This document shows positions 34,462 to 45,340 of a DNA stretch of 64,000 nucleotides, piece by piece. Below the pieces are notes generated by a model. It did not search any database, was not told the DNA's origin, and was given only the letters and a program-made list of their open reading frames with translations. The stretch covers positions 10,478,001 through 10,542,000 of the forward strand of contig BTRK01000004.1 in NCBI GenBank assembly GCA_036245805.1, in the 5' to 3' direction. Position 1 is the stretch's first letter; each line of letters opens with the position of its first letter. The translations under genes and the position numbers were made by a program. The DNA comes from Pristionchus mayeri (Eukaryota > Nematoda > Chromadorea > Rhabditida > Neodiplogasteridae).

Positions 34462-34984
34462 GTTTATTGATAAATATACAACAGAAAGACATCTGAAAGT
34501 CGGGGTGAAACATATTTGAAAATGAGAGCCTGCGGATTGTGAACTACCGTCAGTCGGTACACGATAACGAGAACTGCTTCGATTCCGCGAAAATTCAGCT
34601 TCTACTCATTTTAAATCGCATTATTCCCACTTTTTAACGCATTTAATTTCCTACCTGGCGTCGCAAGCACGACTCTGAACTATGCAATTATTTGAAAATG
34701 TGAAATATGTTCAGGGGTAAAAAATAAAATGATTTCGATTACGTTATCAAGTGAAGTGCGGAATTTGTAGTTCGGAAAATAATTTTTGCTTTCATTTTTC
34801 TTCATTGCTACAAAGACAAGAGTTTGCACTTTGGAAGGAACGATTTTAAGGAAATTTTTAAGTGGATGTTATCCAGTTTCTGTCAAGGAAAACTATCACT
34901 TTTTTCAGAAGACGCTTGAATTTCACTTGGCGCTTTACATCTGTCTATTTCTCAAATTCACCATGTCAAATCGTCAGGGAAACG

Positions 34985-35290
34985 TTGTTAAAGGGGTGCT
35001 CCGGGGAATGTTCGGTCACCCATAGTGACACCGTGGATATCGTAGAGGTAACTCACCCGATCAGAAATCACTTTGTACGAAGTTCCACAGACGCCTCTGG
35101 GCCTATTTACATGCGCGCAAAGTTCATTGAAAGCGCAGGGTTACACTTGGTTCGTTTATGTTTCACTTGTTCTACATACATATTGGCTCATTCTAGGGGT
35201 AAAGTCGCTACAGTTTCCCATTGCGAGCGCAGAATTTTCGTGGTGGGACTCAGCTACATTCATTCCCCGGAGCACTCCTTTAACGAGAAG
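34985..35290. repeat. MITE with inverted ends TTAAAGGGGTGCTCCGGGGA
   Basis: GTGCTCCGGGGAATG at 34,997-35,011 is inverted at 35,262-35,276, with flanking bases also paired (TTAAAG and CTTTAA). About 250 bases lie between, with no gene. The inverted copy lies at about 15,680-15,986. Confidence 0.6.
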
Positions 35291-35948
35291 TTCTCTGAAA
35301 TTTCGTAATTATATTATATGCTATTAGTTAGGCGCGAAATCGGGACTTACAATAAACGAAATTGTCGTCGCTATTACATTCAGTTCGTATCGCATATCCA
35401 CCTTATTCTGACACAGATTTATTGGCATAAAGCCAATTTTATTCAATCAGATATCCACCAAATTCATGCGATTTTATCGTTTTACCGGGTCTTTCTCACC
35501 CCTTTAGGAACTTTGAGTTGCCTGTTCCATTGCCTCTAAACGTAAGTTGAGGCATCCACGCAAGGCTGCAGGCCTACTGGACAAACCATTTGCCATGCAT
35601 TTCCTTCCGCACAGACACACACAACTCTCTTTTCTCCCTACCAGTGGTTAACCAGTCCAAAGGCGCGGAATTTCGCCCAACCAGTGGTTCCGCTGGCCAT
35701 TGGTTTGATAACGAGAACTGCTTCAATTCCGGGAAACTTCAGCTTCTGCTCATTTGCAATCGTATTATTCCCATTTTTAACGAACTCTAGTCGTTCGCAT
35801 TCCCGTTGAACGCCAATCCCACTCCGTTCTTCCCCTCAAATCGCAGCATGTCTTCACCATACAGAAAGACGGCGAGTTGCAGAAGAGTTCAGTTATATTA
35901 GGCATAAATCATGATTATTAGTGCTTACTCTGAAATTTTCCCGCTCAG

Positions 35949-37932
35949 ATAATCGGAGTCGCAAACGATTTCATCATCACGTTGGTCTGGGATCCGATTG
36001 TGCTTCTGCCGCAAATATGCGTTATCAGGTTCGTGGATAGTTGCATTTTTTTTCGTCCTCGCATTAGTCACTGCTCATCCATAGTCTAAAGCACAGATGT
36101 ACATTGATCGTATGATTTCAACTCTGTTAGATGCATTTTCTTTAACAGGTGCTTTTGAATTTGCCAAATTTCTAAATTCTCTAACCTTTGACAAATTAGA
36201 GTTTGCACCTGGCTACATTAATCAATTCAGAGAGCAGCCGATGTTAGCGATTCCCGGCGCTACGACACTGTACTATGTAATGATTTGTATTTTGCGATAT
36301 CTATCATAAACTTTGTGACTCTGGGGAGAGGTGATGAAGAAGGGATCAAGTTGAATGTGTCTATCAACACCTGTGTCGGTTACGCTCTTAGGATTCCCCC
36401 CTCTCTCTCTGCGAGCCCGACTCCGTCCACCCGCCTGCCCGTCTCCGCCTCCGCGTTCTCTTATTTATCCTCACTTGTTGCAACTATCGAAACCGATAAA
36501 GGTTCTCTCTTCTTCCGTCATACTTGTACTGCATCACTGGGGATTCAGTTCAAGTATTCTTTGGCTTCACTCGGGAAGCTTATCACGATCCCTTCGCCTC
36601 CCCTCCTTCGCCTTACCGTTATTATCTGTACTTGTTGCCACCTTCTTCCCCTTGCCTTCGCATTCATCTGTAGTCTCATTTCCGTGCAGCCCTAGGCCTT
36701 TCGCTGATGAGCCTGATTATGGTGCATTCGTCCGACCCTAAGAACGTTCCTGATGCCGCCGCGGGCCAGGTTGCGCGCGATGAGACTCTTCGAGACCCCA
36801 CTCACCTCCCCCCGCTCGCTCGTGAGAATGACCCTCTCCCCCCTATCATAGGATTGCTGTTGAATGTGTCTATCAACACCATCACAATCATCGATTTGCC
36901 CTTGCAGGAAGTCTGGGTAGGCGTGTGCAATCTGCTCGGGGCTCCATTTGGCGCCTGCTTCGTCTATCGCCACCAGGCTGTTGTTGTTGTTGTTTTTGTC
37001 TGTATTATTTTGAAAACAATTTACGATGTACAACCTTAAGCGACGGCAGATGGCACCTGCTGGAAAATGTTTCAGCAATACATAAGGCATCAGGCTGTGC
37101 TGGGATCTCGTTGGCGGATCTCCAATCTATTTCGCGACTTCGGCATTGTCTGCGTGCTCCTGCTCGCTGTGATGCTGGCGCTTCTACTACAAGTGAGTAT
37201 GCACACTTGCCCGATAACTGTATTCTCTAATTTAACTGGGGAAAATCACCTTGCCTCCTGAAAGTTCGAGGGTTGCTAGACGCCGCCAAACTAAGTGATA
37301 CATTTCAGAGCGCGGAAATGAGCGATGGCTCCCTCCCAGATGCGCGTAAGGTGAGTCTATGAACAAGATTTAGTTTATTGTATTTACATATATCTTGTAA
37401 CGTCTTTTGCTTTGAGGAAGTGAGTGCTCGCTGGCCGTTGTTTTCCCTCTCATCAGTTAGTTGCTTCGATCGCGGCGGCTCTATGCTATTCGCTGCCACG
37501 GGTGTTATCGGCATGTCGGGTATGGCGGCAGTGGCAATCTTGGTGAGCTCTACCATATTTTAGCAAAATATTACTTAATATGGAAAGTTTCATGTTTCTA
37601 CAATTCACGTATACATTTCTCTTTCTTCTTGTAGAAAAGAGTAAGGCGAAATAATAATAAATCATTAATTTGAAGTTCGCTGCGCACACTTTTGCGCACT
37701 TGCGAAGGACGACGTCGATGAGCGAGAGAATGCGAAGATTCAATGGAGAGATAACCAAAGTGCTCATCGTGCAGGTTCGCTTTGCGTAGCTGCTCTAACC
37801 TATTGAAAGGTTTATGCAAAAATTACGGAAAAAAACGAATTTGAATTTCCAACAAATATGCGAGGTTTCTACAGAAGTCCCTTTTCCAGTTTTTGGTGCC
37901 CGTATCGCTCGTAATCATTCGAATCGCGTTGA
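35949..37932 (+). pseudogene. sri/srh-type chemoreceptor, degenerate
   Basis: Recognisable pieces in order: a TM2 exon 35,949-36,028 (FIITLVWDPIVLLPQICVI); a TM3 piece from 36,908 ending GACFVYRHQAV; an exon 37,076-37,192 (YIRHQAVLGSRWRIS then a helix); a small exon 37,309-37,350; a helix exon about 37,458-37,541; an exon ending 37,771 with LRRTTSMSERMRRFNGEITKVLIVQ, the signature before TM6; and a TM6 piece near 37,875-37,932 that runs into TGA. The N terminus and TM7 are missing, and the RHQAV region appears twice. A 509-base insertion lies between the TM2 and TM3 pieces. Confidence 0.6.
36351..36880. mobile_element. Insertion bounded by a 21-base direct repeat
   Basis: TTGAATGTGTCTATCAACACC occurs at 36,351-36,371 and again at 36,860-36,880. 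The 488 bases between are GC-richer than the flanks and pyrimidine-rich on the plus strand, with no recognised protein. The direct repeat looks like a target-site duplication of a retroposed sequence. Confidence 0.5.
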
Positions 37933-38559
37933 CCTGATAGCGATTGCCCACCGCTTCGAAGGCCCATGTATGTAATTTTTAATTTCAAAATTCGGGTCAA
38001 CATCTCTTCATTACAACTACCGATTATGTGGCGATAGTATGTGATAGAATGTTGAGATGATGGCATCGTATATTGTACTATAACAATTTTCCATCAGAGC
38101 CTAACTCGCTTTGCTTCCTCACAATCACTTCGCACTCTCATGCCCACTCCACAATTCTCCTCACTCTCACGCCCATTTATCGCAATAAAATAGCAGAATT
38201 CGTAAGTTTAAAACTCAATATTTTCTAAACATTTGAAATTGAAGTTCTCAAAAACACGCGTGATGTCACTTCGGATTATTATGAAGACCGATGCCGGAAC
38301 TGGTTCACGCATCGTATAATGGAAAAATGAGATGATAAAGATAATTTCGTGTATTGTGTATCGGAGGGTCATCAAATGGTCCATTATAATAAAGACACAA
38401 ATGAGTGTCTCTGAGCTGGCACTTTCGTGAAAAACTTCTCAAATATATTTTGGAAGTCTGGACGCAAAGATTAAGTGATTGTCTCTACTGTAAATTGCAC
38501 ATAGTTTTTGCTCAAGTAACTCCGAGCAATAGGATTTGATAACTTGTGAGATGGGAAAA
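37933..38559. other. Intergenic stretch, no feature seen
   Basis: This is AT-rich sequence between the degenerate receptor and the TIR element. No exon, repeat arm or RNA gene was recognised. Confidence 0.4.
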
Positions 38560-38755
38560 CACACTTTAAAGAAGGAGCGTCAGCAAAGTTGAACTTTTGA
38601 AGCTGTCATAACCAAGACCTTGCTTTGCACAACCAAAATAGATTCTGAAAATTTCACTTTCATATCTCTATTTTGAACCGAGTTATCATTAGTTGGCAGG
38701 GTGCCATAGGCGCTAATAGTCCTTGATAGGGAAGGGACGTGCGGGAATTCAAATA

Positions 38756-40012
38756 TTAGGTTGGAACATAAGTTCTGTCCGATTTCGTTAGCGAAGTTTG
38801 ATCTCGCTCAAAATGATCATCTCAAATCACAATGGGCTAACTCAGTATCGTAATTTGAAGTAAGACTTGACCATTCCCTGCATATGTTCAGATCAAATCA
38901 GCGACTCAGTGTGTGCGAGAAATCGATGACTGTCATGAAACCAAATTTCAGATTTTTTTCCAAAAATGTTTGAATCACTATTTTACGAGGAAGAAAAATC
39001 ATGGTGCTACTTCACGTATGTTAGCGAGAAGCCCGTACCTAGTTCTTTCTAAAACTGGGTCGAATGATAGATTTGACAGACCCCTTTCCAAATTATATTT
39101 TGGACAATGAGCAAGATCGAGTGATGGAGCTGTTCAATCAATTATTATTCCTGATCCGAAAATCAAACTGATAGTAATTAGAATATGGGCGATATAATAT
39201 GTAACTATTGTACATTTCATACATTGTGAAAGTCTAGCGGAACTAATCTTCATCTTTCTAAAAAAATTGATTTTTCAAAAATACATTTTACGTGAGAAAA
39301 TTTCAAAATTCCTACATTTGGTGTCCAGGTTAGGGTAACTTATCTACCAAAACTACCCACCTCCCAACTTACCCAAGCCAAAAAGTAATAGGATAAGGGT
39401 AGCTTCTGCAAGTAAGCACAAAATAACTAGCTTATCAACTATATGCGAAACATGAACTGACAACATATGCCGATTTTAATGCCAAATTGTGGGTATCAAT
39501 ATTTGAATAAATGAGGTTTGTGACAGTATGATCGCACAATTGCCAAACTGAAATTATGTGCTTATCAGGGCCGTGTTTTTACATGTTCAACATGTTTAAT
39601 CTCTAGGTCAACCAATATGAACGTACGGCAGATAAATTCATCTATGGTCATGGCCAGTGTATCAGTATTCGCAATTTGGTGCATATTTCAAGTTGGCCTT
39701 TCGTGTTAGAATTCATTCTAATTTGCTGTTGTAATACACGACCATGGTACTTTCCAAAAATCTTATATGATTAGCACCATCTTTCTTACCGATATAGTGC
39801 AATTCGGAGAAATGTATAGCACCCGTTATCTAATGTACCCCATACTGTGACCACAATCCCGATGTGATAGATATGCACAAATGTGCGCTAGACAGAGTGA
39901 TGAAGCACTCATTATGCGAGCATAACCATTTGAAAATCGGTCGAAAAGGAAGGATGTTGAATGTAAGAAAACCAAAATATTGAAATCGGACAAAACTTCT
40001 GTTCCAACCTGA
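38756..40012. mobile_element. Mariner-like element remnant
   Basis: The ends TTAGGTTGGAACATAAGTTC and its inverted partner (GAACA/GGTTGG-type, CCAACCTGA at the right end) are typical mariner terminal repeats, and TA flanks both sides. The interior (1.25 kb) is the right length for a transposase gene, but only short broken frames remain. Confidence 0.75.
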
Positions 40013-40040
40013 TATCTTGAAGATTTTTCGAAAACATTTT

Positions 40041-40103
40041 GCGGGAATCGAACCCGCAACCTACCGTTCACATGCCTGCTGCTCTACCACTGAGCTATCA
40101 TCC
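40041..40103 (-). repeat. tRNA-like sequence, not a functional gene
   Basis: On the minus strand GATAGCTCAGTGGTAGAGC is a good D arm and GCGGGTTCGATTCCCGC a perfect T arm. The acceptor stem does not close and the anticodon stem does not pair, so it is a tRNA-derived repeat or pseudogene. It is a different tRNA type from the cores of the arrays. Confidence 0.6.
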
Positions 40104-40402
40104 TATGGTTCTGTATCCTCCTAGCTCGCGCTATGATCTTTGGAGGGTGGGCTAGGTAATGGTTACGGCACCATCAAAAGTTTAACTTTGCTGACACTCC
40201 TTCTTTAAAAAAATGGACAAAACTTGGGAGTTTTCTACGTCAACTAACTCTTATCATCAAACGTTATGATATGTTCCAATTGAATCATTTTTGTTTATCT
40301 CTGGAAGATAATTATACTTTTTAATTACGGAATTCTCGCAGGGCCACGTTCATCGGGTCTCTGTGAACGCAATGCACCCTCAAGGCAAATAGCATTTGCT
40401 AG

Positions 40403-41958
40403 CTATACAGCCGACGTAAATGTCGCTCCAGCTGCAGGTTGTGAAGGAGAGATTGTTGCTTTCGGACGAATCATCTCTATCATCCCGACTCTGTAGTCCT
40501 GACGGAGAACATGTTCATGCTGATAGCCTTTGTCGATGGCTACCTTTATGATGAGAATAATTATTAGCGCGTCCCATGCAGGAAAACATGATATGATTGG
40601 GGTGCTAAGAAGAACTAAAGTTGGATGAATTGAAATACGGAAAAGGGGAGCATTGAGCACGCATATGTGCGGAATGTACATGAGCACGACTGAGACGAAT
40701 GTCTGAACAGTTGATTATCGTCAAAATCTGCGGAAAAAAGTTCATGTGCAAACATTATGCATTTTTCCTGTGCACACACAGCTACGAACAGCTTCCATTG
40801 CATGTGGCGCGCTGCCAATGATATTTTGCTCATGTGCTTGATGTGGTGGAAGGTCAGGGATGCAAGAGTGAGTGCAAATGTGAACATGCACATCATCACG
40901 ATGTCAAGAGCGATCAACGTACAGCAAAGTTTGAGTTGAAAATGCCCGTTCCTCTGAAGAAATCTGTCAGACATTCAGATGAGAAAAAGCACCCAGTGAT
41001 CCATCACTAGCCATCCATCCTTGATAATCCGCCCATAAGTTCGATTATACGCTTCACGTAGCACGATCGTCCCGGCCTCATCCATTCCGCCGTCGGTACC
41101 GTAGATGGTCAGTATAAACATGCAAAGTGATATTTGTATTTTTCGGCTAACTACGCCTTACCACAGAATCAGCTCTACGGTCATCATAGTGACTAGCACA
41201 GTGGTACATTTCCAATTGGAAAACAGAGGAATGAGATGCGGTAGCCTAACGGACCAAAATCGATAGAGAAAGTGAATGCACAGCAGTGTGAAGGGAACGG
41301 TGAAGCAAGCACAGTAAATACTCGTTAGACACTCAACACATTTGTAAGACTAGACACTAGGTCGGATGAGAACTAAAAAAGTACTCTTCTCCAGCATGTT
41401 CACAGTAGGGTCCCAAGTGCCAAAAATGCTTCTGTGAATGTCCTACAGAAGGGTCCATTTTTTGGTTCTCATCCGACGGTTCTCATCCGACGTAGTGCCT
41501 ACAATAATTTCGCAAAAAAAGGTGGGCAAAACATCACCCATACTCTATTCTCGAAGAAGGTATCGGAAATAGCGCCGAATGTGGTGCGCACGACGACAAC
41601 TCTCTGAACTTTTTTATTTATTTTTTTTCGATTTTCGAAACTCCTCACCACTCTCAGCAATCCTCTCACCACTCTCAGCAATGTCTGCAAGAGCACGAGA
41701 AAGGTGTCGAAGGACGAGAATATAGTGAGAAGATGCGTGTAAGAGCCGAGAGCTTTCGACGAAAATCGCCGAATCAGATAGAGAAGCAGCAGATTTAGCG
41801 CGACTCCAGCAACTGGAATTCGTTGAAAATGAATCAGAGCTTTTTTTTCGAATGAATTGGTGAAAAGATCTAGAGAAGGAAAAAAATTGAATAAAATATA
41901 TAACTTATAAGAAAATCGACTCACCAGCATGAATATGCTCAATAACATTCACAATCAT
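40403..41958 (-). CDS. str-type chemoreceptor, full-length frame with two odd splice sites
   Basis: Exons: 41958-41925, 41812-41670, 41603-41544, 41331-41162, 41119-40993, 40953-40768, 40702-40544, 40498-40403; 975 bases, 324 residues, all in phase. This is the usual length for str receptors. Key signs: NLLLLYLIRRFSSKALGSYT then LLTIFSSFDTF (TM1-TM2), CLTSIYCACFTVPF then CIHFLYRFWSV (TM3), HMSKISLAARHMQWKLF before TM6, and FPAWDALIIILIIKDYRVGM at the end of TM7. The acceptor before exon 5 reads TTTGCAT/G instead of AG, and the donor after exon 6 is CAG/GAAAAA. Either the gene is a very recent pseudogene damaged only at splice sites, or these sites are used. A MITE sits in intron 3. The expected role is chemical sensing in neurons. 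Confidence 0.8.
41357..41488. repeat. Short MITE in str intron 3
   Basis: CTAGGTCGGATGAGAACTAAAAAAG at the left end is inverted at the right end, where GGTTCTCATCCGACG occurs twice. It is the same family as the palindrome at 14,492-14,640. Confidence 0.65.
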
Positions 41959-42508
41959 TCCCGCAGAGCTTAGAGATGACGAATCGTGAGTTGTATAATG
42001 CATTCGTTATCAGTGGTTTGGTTTTGCCGTAACAAATTTCACGCTCTAATGACTCGATTTTCAAGCATTGCTTGGCATATAATGAATAATAAGAACGCAG
42101 GCTCATGAAGAGATGTAAAATGAGTGGATTGCGAATAGAATACGAACAATTGAGTGGTAGCTGTGCCTTATGCGGTTTGATGGACCTATTTCATAACATA
42201 TGGGCCCACAAGGGACCCATATTTTCCCTAGGGGCCATAAAATCGAGCTTCCAAGAAAACATGACACCATGGACATTTTTCGGGCTCTACTTTTCTTGGT
42301 GTCACGAAAAGATGGGCTTAGTGTGAACATAACGGAGGGATCCCATCAAACCGTACCAACTTCGCTTTTATTGTTTGAACTCTTTTCAATGGACGATTTC
42401 GTTTCACACCGCACTTTCGGAGAGTGCGGCCAACAATTATTGATTTTCAATTGACTTTCCTGTTGAAAATAGAGTTTAAACGATGCAGACGAAGTTACCC
42501 CCCCCCCC
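41959..42508. other. Upstream of str, no firm feature
   Basis: The str promoter region should start here. The stretch 42,180-42,460 contains GGGCCCACAAGGGACCC and a C-run at 42,498-42,508, where the LTR element inserted. No gene was recognised. Confidence 0.35.
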
Positions 42509-45236
42509 TATTGTGTAGTTGGCCTGTCCCCGAACTCCAGGAGCATAGAGGGAATAAGCTTTATCTACAGAAAGGGGAACAAGAGAAGAGGTCACATTGC
42601 ACTAGTCACAGAGACGATAGAATGGGGAGGAATCATCCTTAAATAGGCACGAGGTCACATGTAAATCGGACATGCTAATGGACAGAGGGGAGAGGAGGGC
42701 GAGAGTGCAACTCGAGACAACGGGGGATAGTCTAGTCTGCACGTATGCTAATTGACTATGGGGTACAAGGCCAGGGCCTTTACACAACACCTCCCTCCAA
42801 GATTCAAACTGAGGGGTGAATCTGATAAATAATAGTCAATTACAACGAGGCAATAATCAACGGGCCACGGTTGAAGCACTTTTGGTCATAGGGATTCTGT
42901 CGTTCTCCACTACTTCTGTGGGCTCGTTTATTATTCGACGTTGCATTGCGAGACTCGACGAAACTCGGGCAGACGCCCTCGTAGGTGCACACTTGAACAC
43001 GATGCAGATGTCGTTGCACTTGAACTCGATGACGATGCCGTTGCACTTGAACTCGGTATCGCTTCTGGGGTGGGCGAACACACGCTTTCCTCAGTGATGG
43101 TCTTCGGCAGGATCTCACTCTCCTCCATAACACACTTTCAGGATATTTCCAATCCACAGGGTCGACCGATTCAACCACCTGTGTTCACACTACACGCTTC
43201 TCGAACAACGACAGCGTGTGTCCAGATTCCTTCTATGCACTTTCGTGCTTCTCAGACTAACGTTCCATTCCCGGAAACGCTTCCGATTTCTCGCTTTCTT
43301 TGAGGTCAGGATACTCGCCATTTGCTCGAACACAAACGTCCTTCTTCGGGCGATCCGCTTTTTCCCTCTCTCAGAAATCACGAGACTCAACATGACTCCC
43401 CGTCGGGTGTGGTCATTTCAGGCCACGACGCTATTTCCGTGCATTCACTTCAACCTAGCGCCACCAGCTAATTCGATCTGGTTTTGTTCACTCAGTACTA
43501 TCACTGGACTCCGCTCACAGCAACGACTTATTAGCCACAGGATCCGTGCTATGCGCCTTGCCAAACGGCAACGTCTCGACTTATTAGCCACAGGCATCCG
43601 TGCTACGCGCACACCTGATCTTGCAGACCATCACTATGATCAGTCACTGACACAACGAGTGATCCCTTTTCCTGGTCAATCACCGTTCTCTCGGGCAGTC
43701 CCAAACGTAGGTCAACTGCTGCTTCCTCTAGTGATCCCTCTGCTAGGTCAATCACTAGTTTCTCTGGCGACATCCTCGTCGCAAAGTTCACGGACGACCC
43801 CATACTAGGTCAGTTGCCAGTTCGCTTGGCAGTACCAATCTTAGTCAACTGTTAGTGATCCCTACTAGAGGTCAATCACTACTCTCTCTAGCGACCCCTA
43901 AATATAGGTCAGTCGCTCTTCATCTCGGTCACTGCTAGTGATCCCTAATATCACTACTCTCACGTCCTCTGACAACCCCAACAGGTCAGTCGCCGCTACT
44001 ACATTCAGTTTCCTGGAATCATTCAGGAGATCGGCTCCTTGGCACTCTTTCAGCTCTCTTGGCTTCTCCCCTAAAGTCATCCACTTCACTCGCACTTTCT
44101 AGTCTGGAGTAGTTCCTTCATCTAAGGTACCTTCAACTCCATTCAAACTGTGCACGCACCTTGGCTCTCTAGCCTCATTGGTCTCTGCTCTCCATTCGGA
44201 CCTGCACTTTGTTCACCTCGCATCATCCTACTTGCACCTCAGAGCGACGGCTGAGAAGAGGGAATGTACCTCTTCCCGTTCCTTCTCCCAGTCCTCTTTC
44301 GGTCTTTCAGAATCCCGTGAACTTTCGCTCTCTGACATGCAGTCCTCATGGCTCTTCTCTGATCTCAAAGCCCTCAATCTGATCTTTGATCTCTTTCCAT
44401 CTGAGATTCCCTCGCTCTTGTTCGTTCACTTGTTCTCTCGTTGTTGTTTCACGTGTCAATTTGCATCTTTCTCTTCGCATTATCACGTAAACAAGTCAAC
44501 CACTCGCATCCGAGTCCGCATTTGCATGTCGTTAGTCTCGCTCGCTCTGTCAGCATCTCCCTCGGATCTCCTTTCCTTGTGACACGTGTACTATCGATTG
44601 ATCGAGGACAGCATCGACACGGTTCACTGCCACTTGTGAGACCTCCTTGTCGAACTACCGTACTCCTGGTACCACGTATACACTACCACTCAGCCACTCA
44701 GCTGGAAGATCTGATCGCTGCCTCAGCGACTCCACTAGTTGCCACAACTAGCACGTAACTGCCACAGTCACGATCTCACACTGCTGCCACAGACAGTGCA
44801 CACGAACAAAACAACTAGTTGCCACAACTAGTACGTAACTGCCACAGTCACGTGTCCACACTGCTGCCACAGACAGTGCGCAAGTAACGACTCGGAGCAC
44901 GAAAACAAGAATGAAAACAGGAACAAGCGCGCCTACTCGTGAGTCTGATCGCCAATATTGTGTAGTTGGCCTGTCCCCGAACTCCAGGAGCATAGAGGGA
45001 ATAAGCTTTATCTACAGAAAGGGGAACAAGAGAAGAGGTCACATTGCACTAGTCACAGAGACGATAGAATGGGGAGGAATCATCCTTAAATAGGCACGAG
45101 GTCACATGTAAATCGGACATGCTAATGGACAGAGGGGAGAGGAGGGCGAGAGTGCAACTCGAGACAACGGGGGATAGTCTAGTCTGCACGTATGCTAATT
45201 GACTATGGGGTACAAGGCCAGGGCCTTTACACAACA
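42509..45236 (-). mobile_element. Non-autonomous LTR retrotransposon, identical LTRs
   Basis: The 281-base LTRs at 42,509-42,789 and 44,956-45,236 appear identical, so insertion was recent. On the minus strand the LTR starts TGTTGTGTAAAGG and ends CACAATA. A primer-binding site starting TGGCGATCAGACTC (44,941-44,954) follows the 5' LTR, and a polypurine tract TTGGAGGGAGG (42,790-42,800) precedes the 3' LTR. CCCCC flanks both sides, consistent with a 5-base target duplication in a C-run. The 2.2 kb interior shows no reverse transcriptase or integrase, only short minus-strand frames. Inside are tandem repeats, such as a duplicated unit of about 72 bases at 44,735-44,881 and repeated TAGTGATCCC motifs at 43,640-43,950. 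Confidence 0.85.
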
Positions 45237-45340
45237 CCCCCCGTCAGAACCATAAACCATTGTTCGGGTCGGATACAATAATATATTTATTGCAAAATAT
45301 TGAATTGAAATTCAAAATTAATCTGATGTCAGTGCATTCT

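Larger units (their letters stand above)
29626..35552 (+). repeat. Duplicated segment B (source copy)
   Basis: It is the source of 15,405-21,341 in inverted orientation. It is taken as source because the LINE continues upstream of 29,626 here, whereas the other copy stops exactly at the junction. Confidence 0.9.
38560..40210. mobile_element. TIR element interrupted by a mariner-like insertion
   Basis: About 40 bases at 38,565-38,607 (TTTAAAGAAGGAG, GTCAGCAAAGTT) are inverted at 40,168-40,207. Removing the mariner-like insertion leaves an element of about 390 bases that carries a tRNA-like segment. This gives a clear order: the TIR element came first, the mariner second. Confidence 0.65.

Noticed and set aside
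15405..35552. Simple palindromic misassembly of one region
   Set aside because: The two arms come from different, non-adjacent sources, copies differ slightly, and short templated patches lie at the junction. A misassembly is still possible and should be tested with long reads.
36285..37090. Long frames on both strands
   Set aside because: They span the insertion and introns of the degenerate receptor; composition is repetitive and no domain is seen.
40041..40103. Functional tRNA gene on the minus strand
   Set aside because: The T and D arms are good, but the acceptor and anticodon stems do not pair.
42816..44758. gag or pol genes inside the LTR element
   Set aside because: No reverse transcriptase, protease, integrase or zinc-knuckle motif was found in either orientation; frames are short and repeat-derived.
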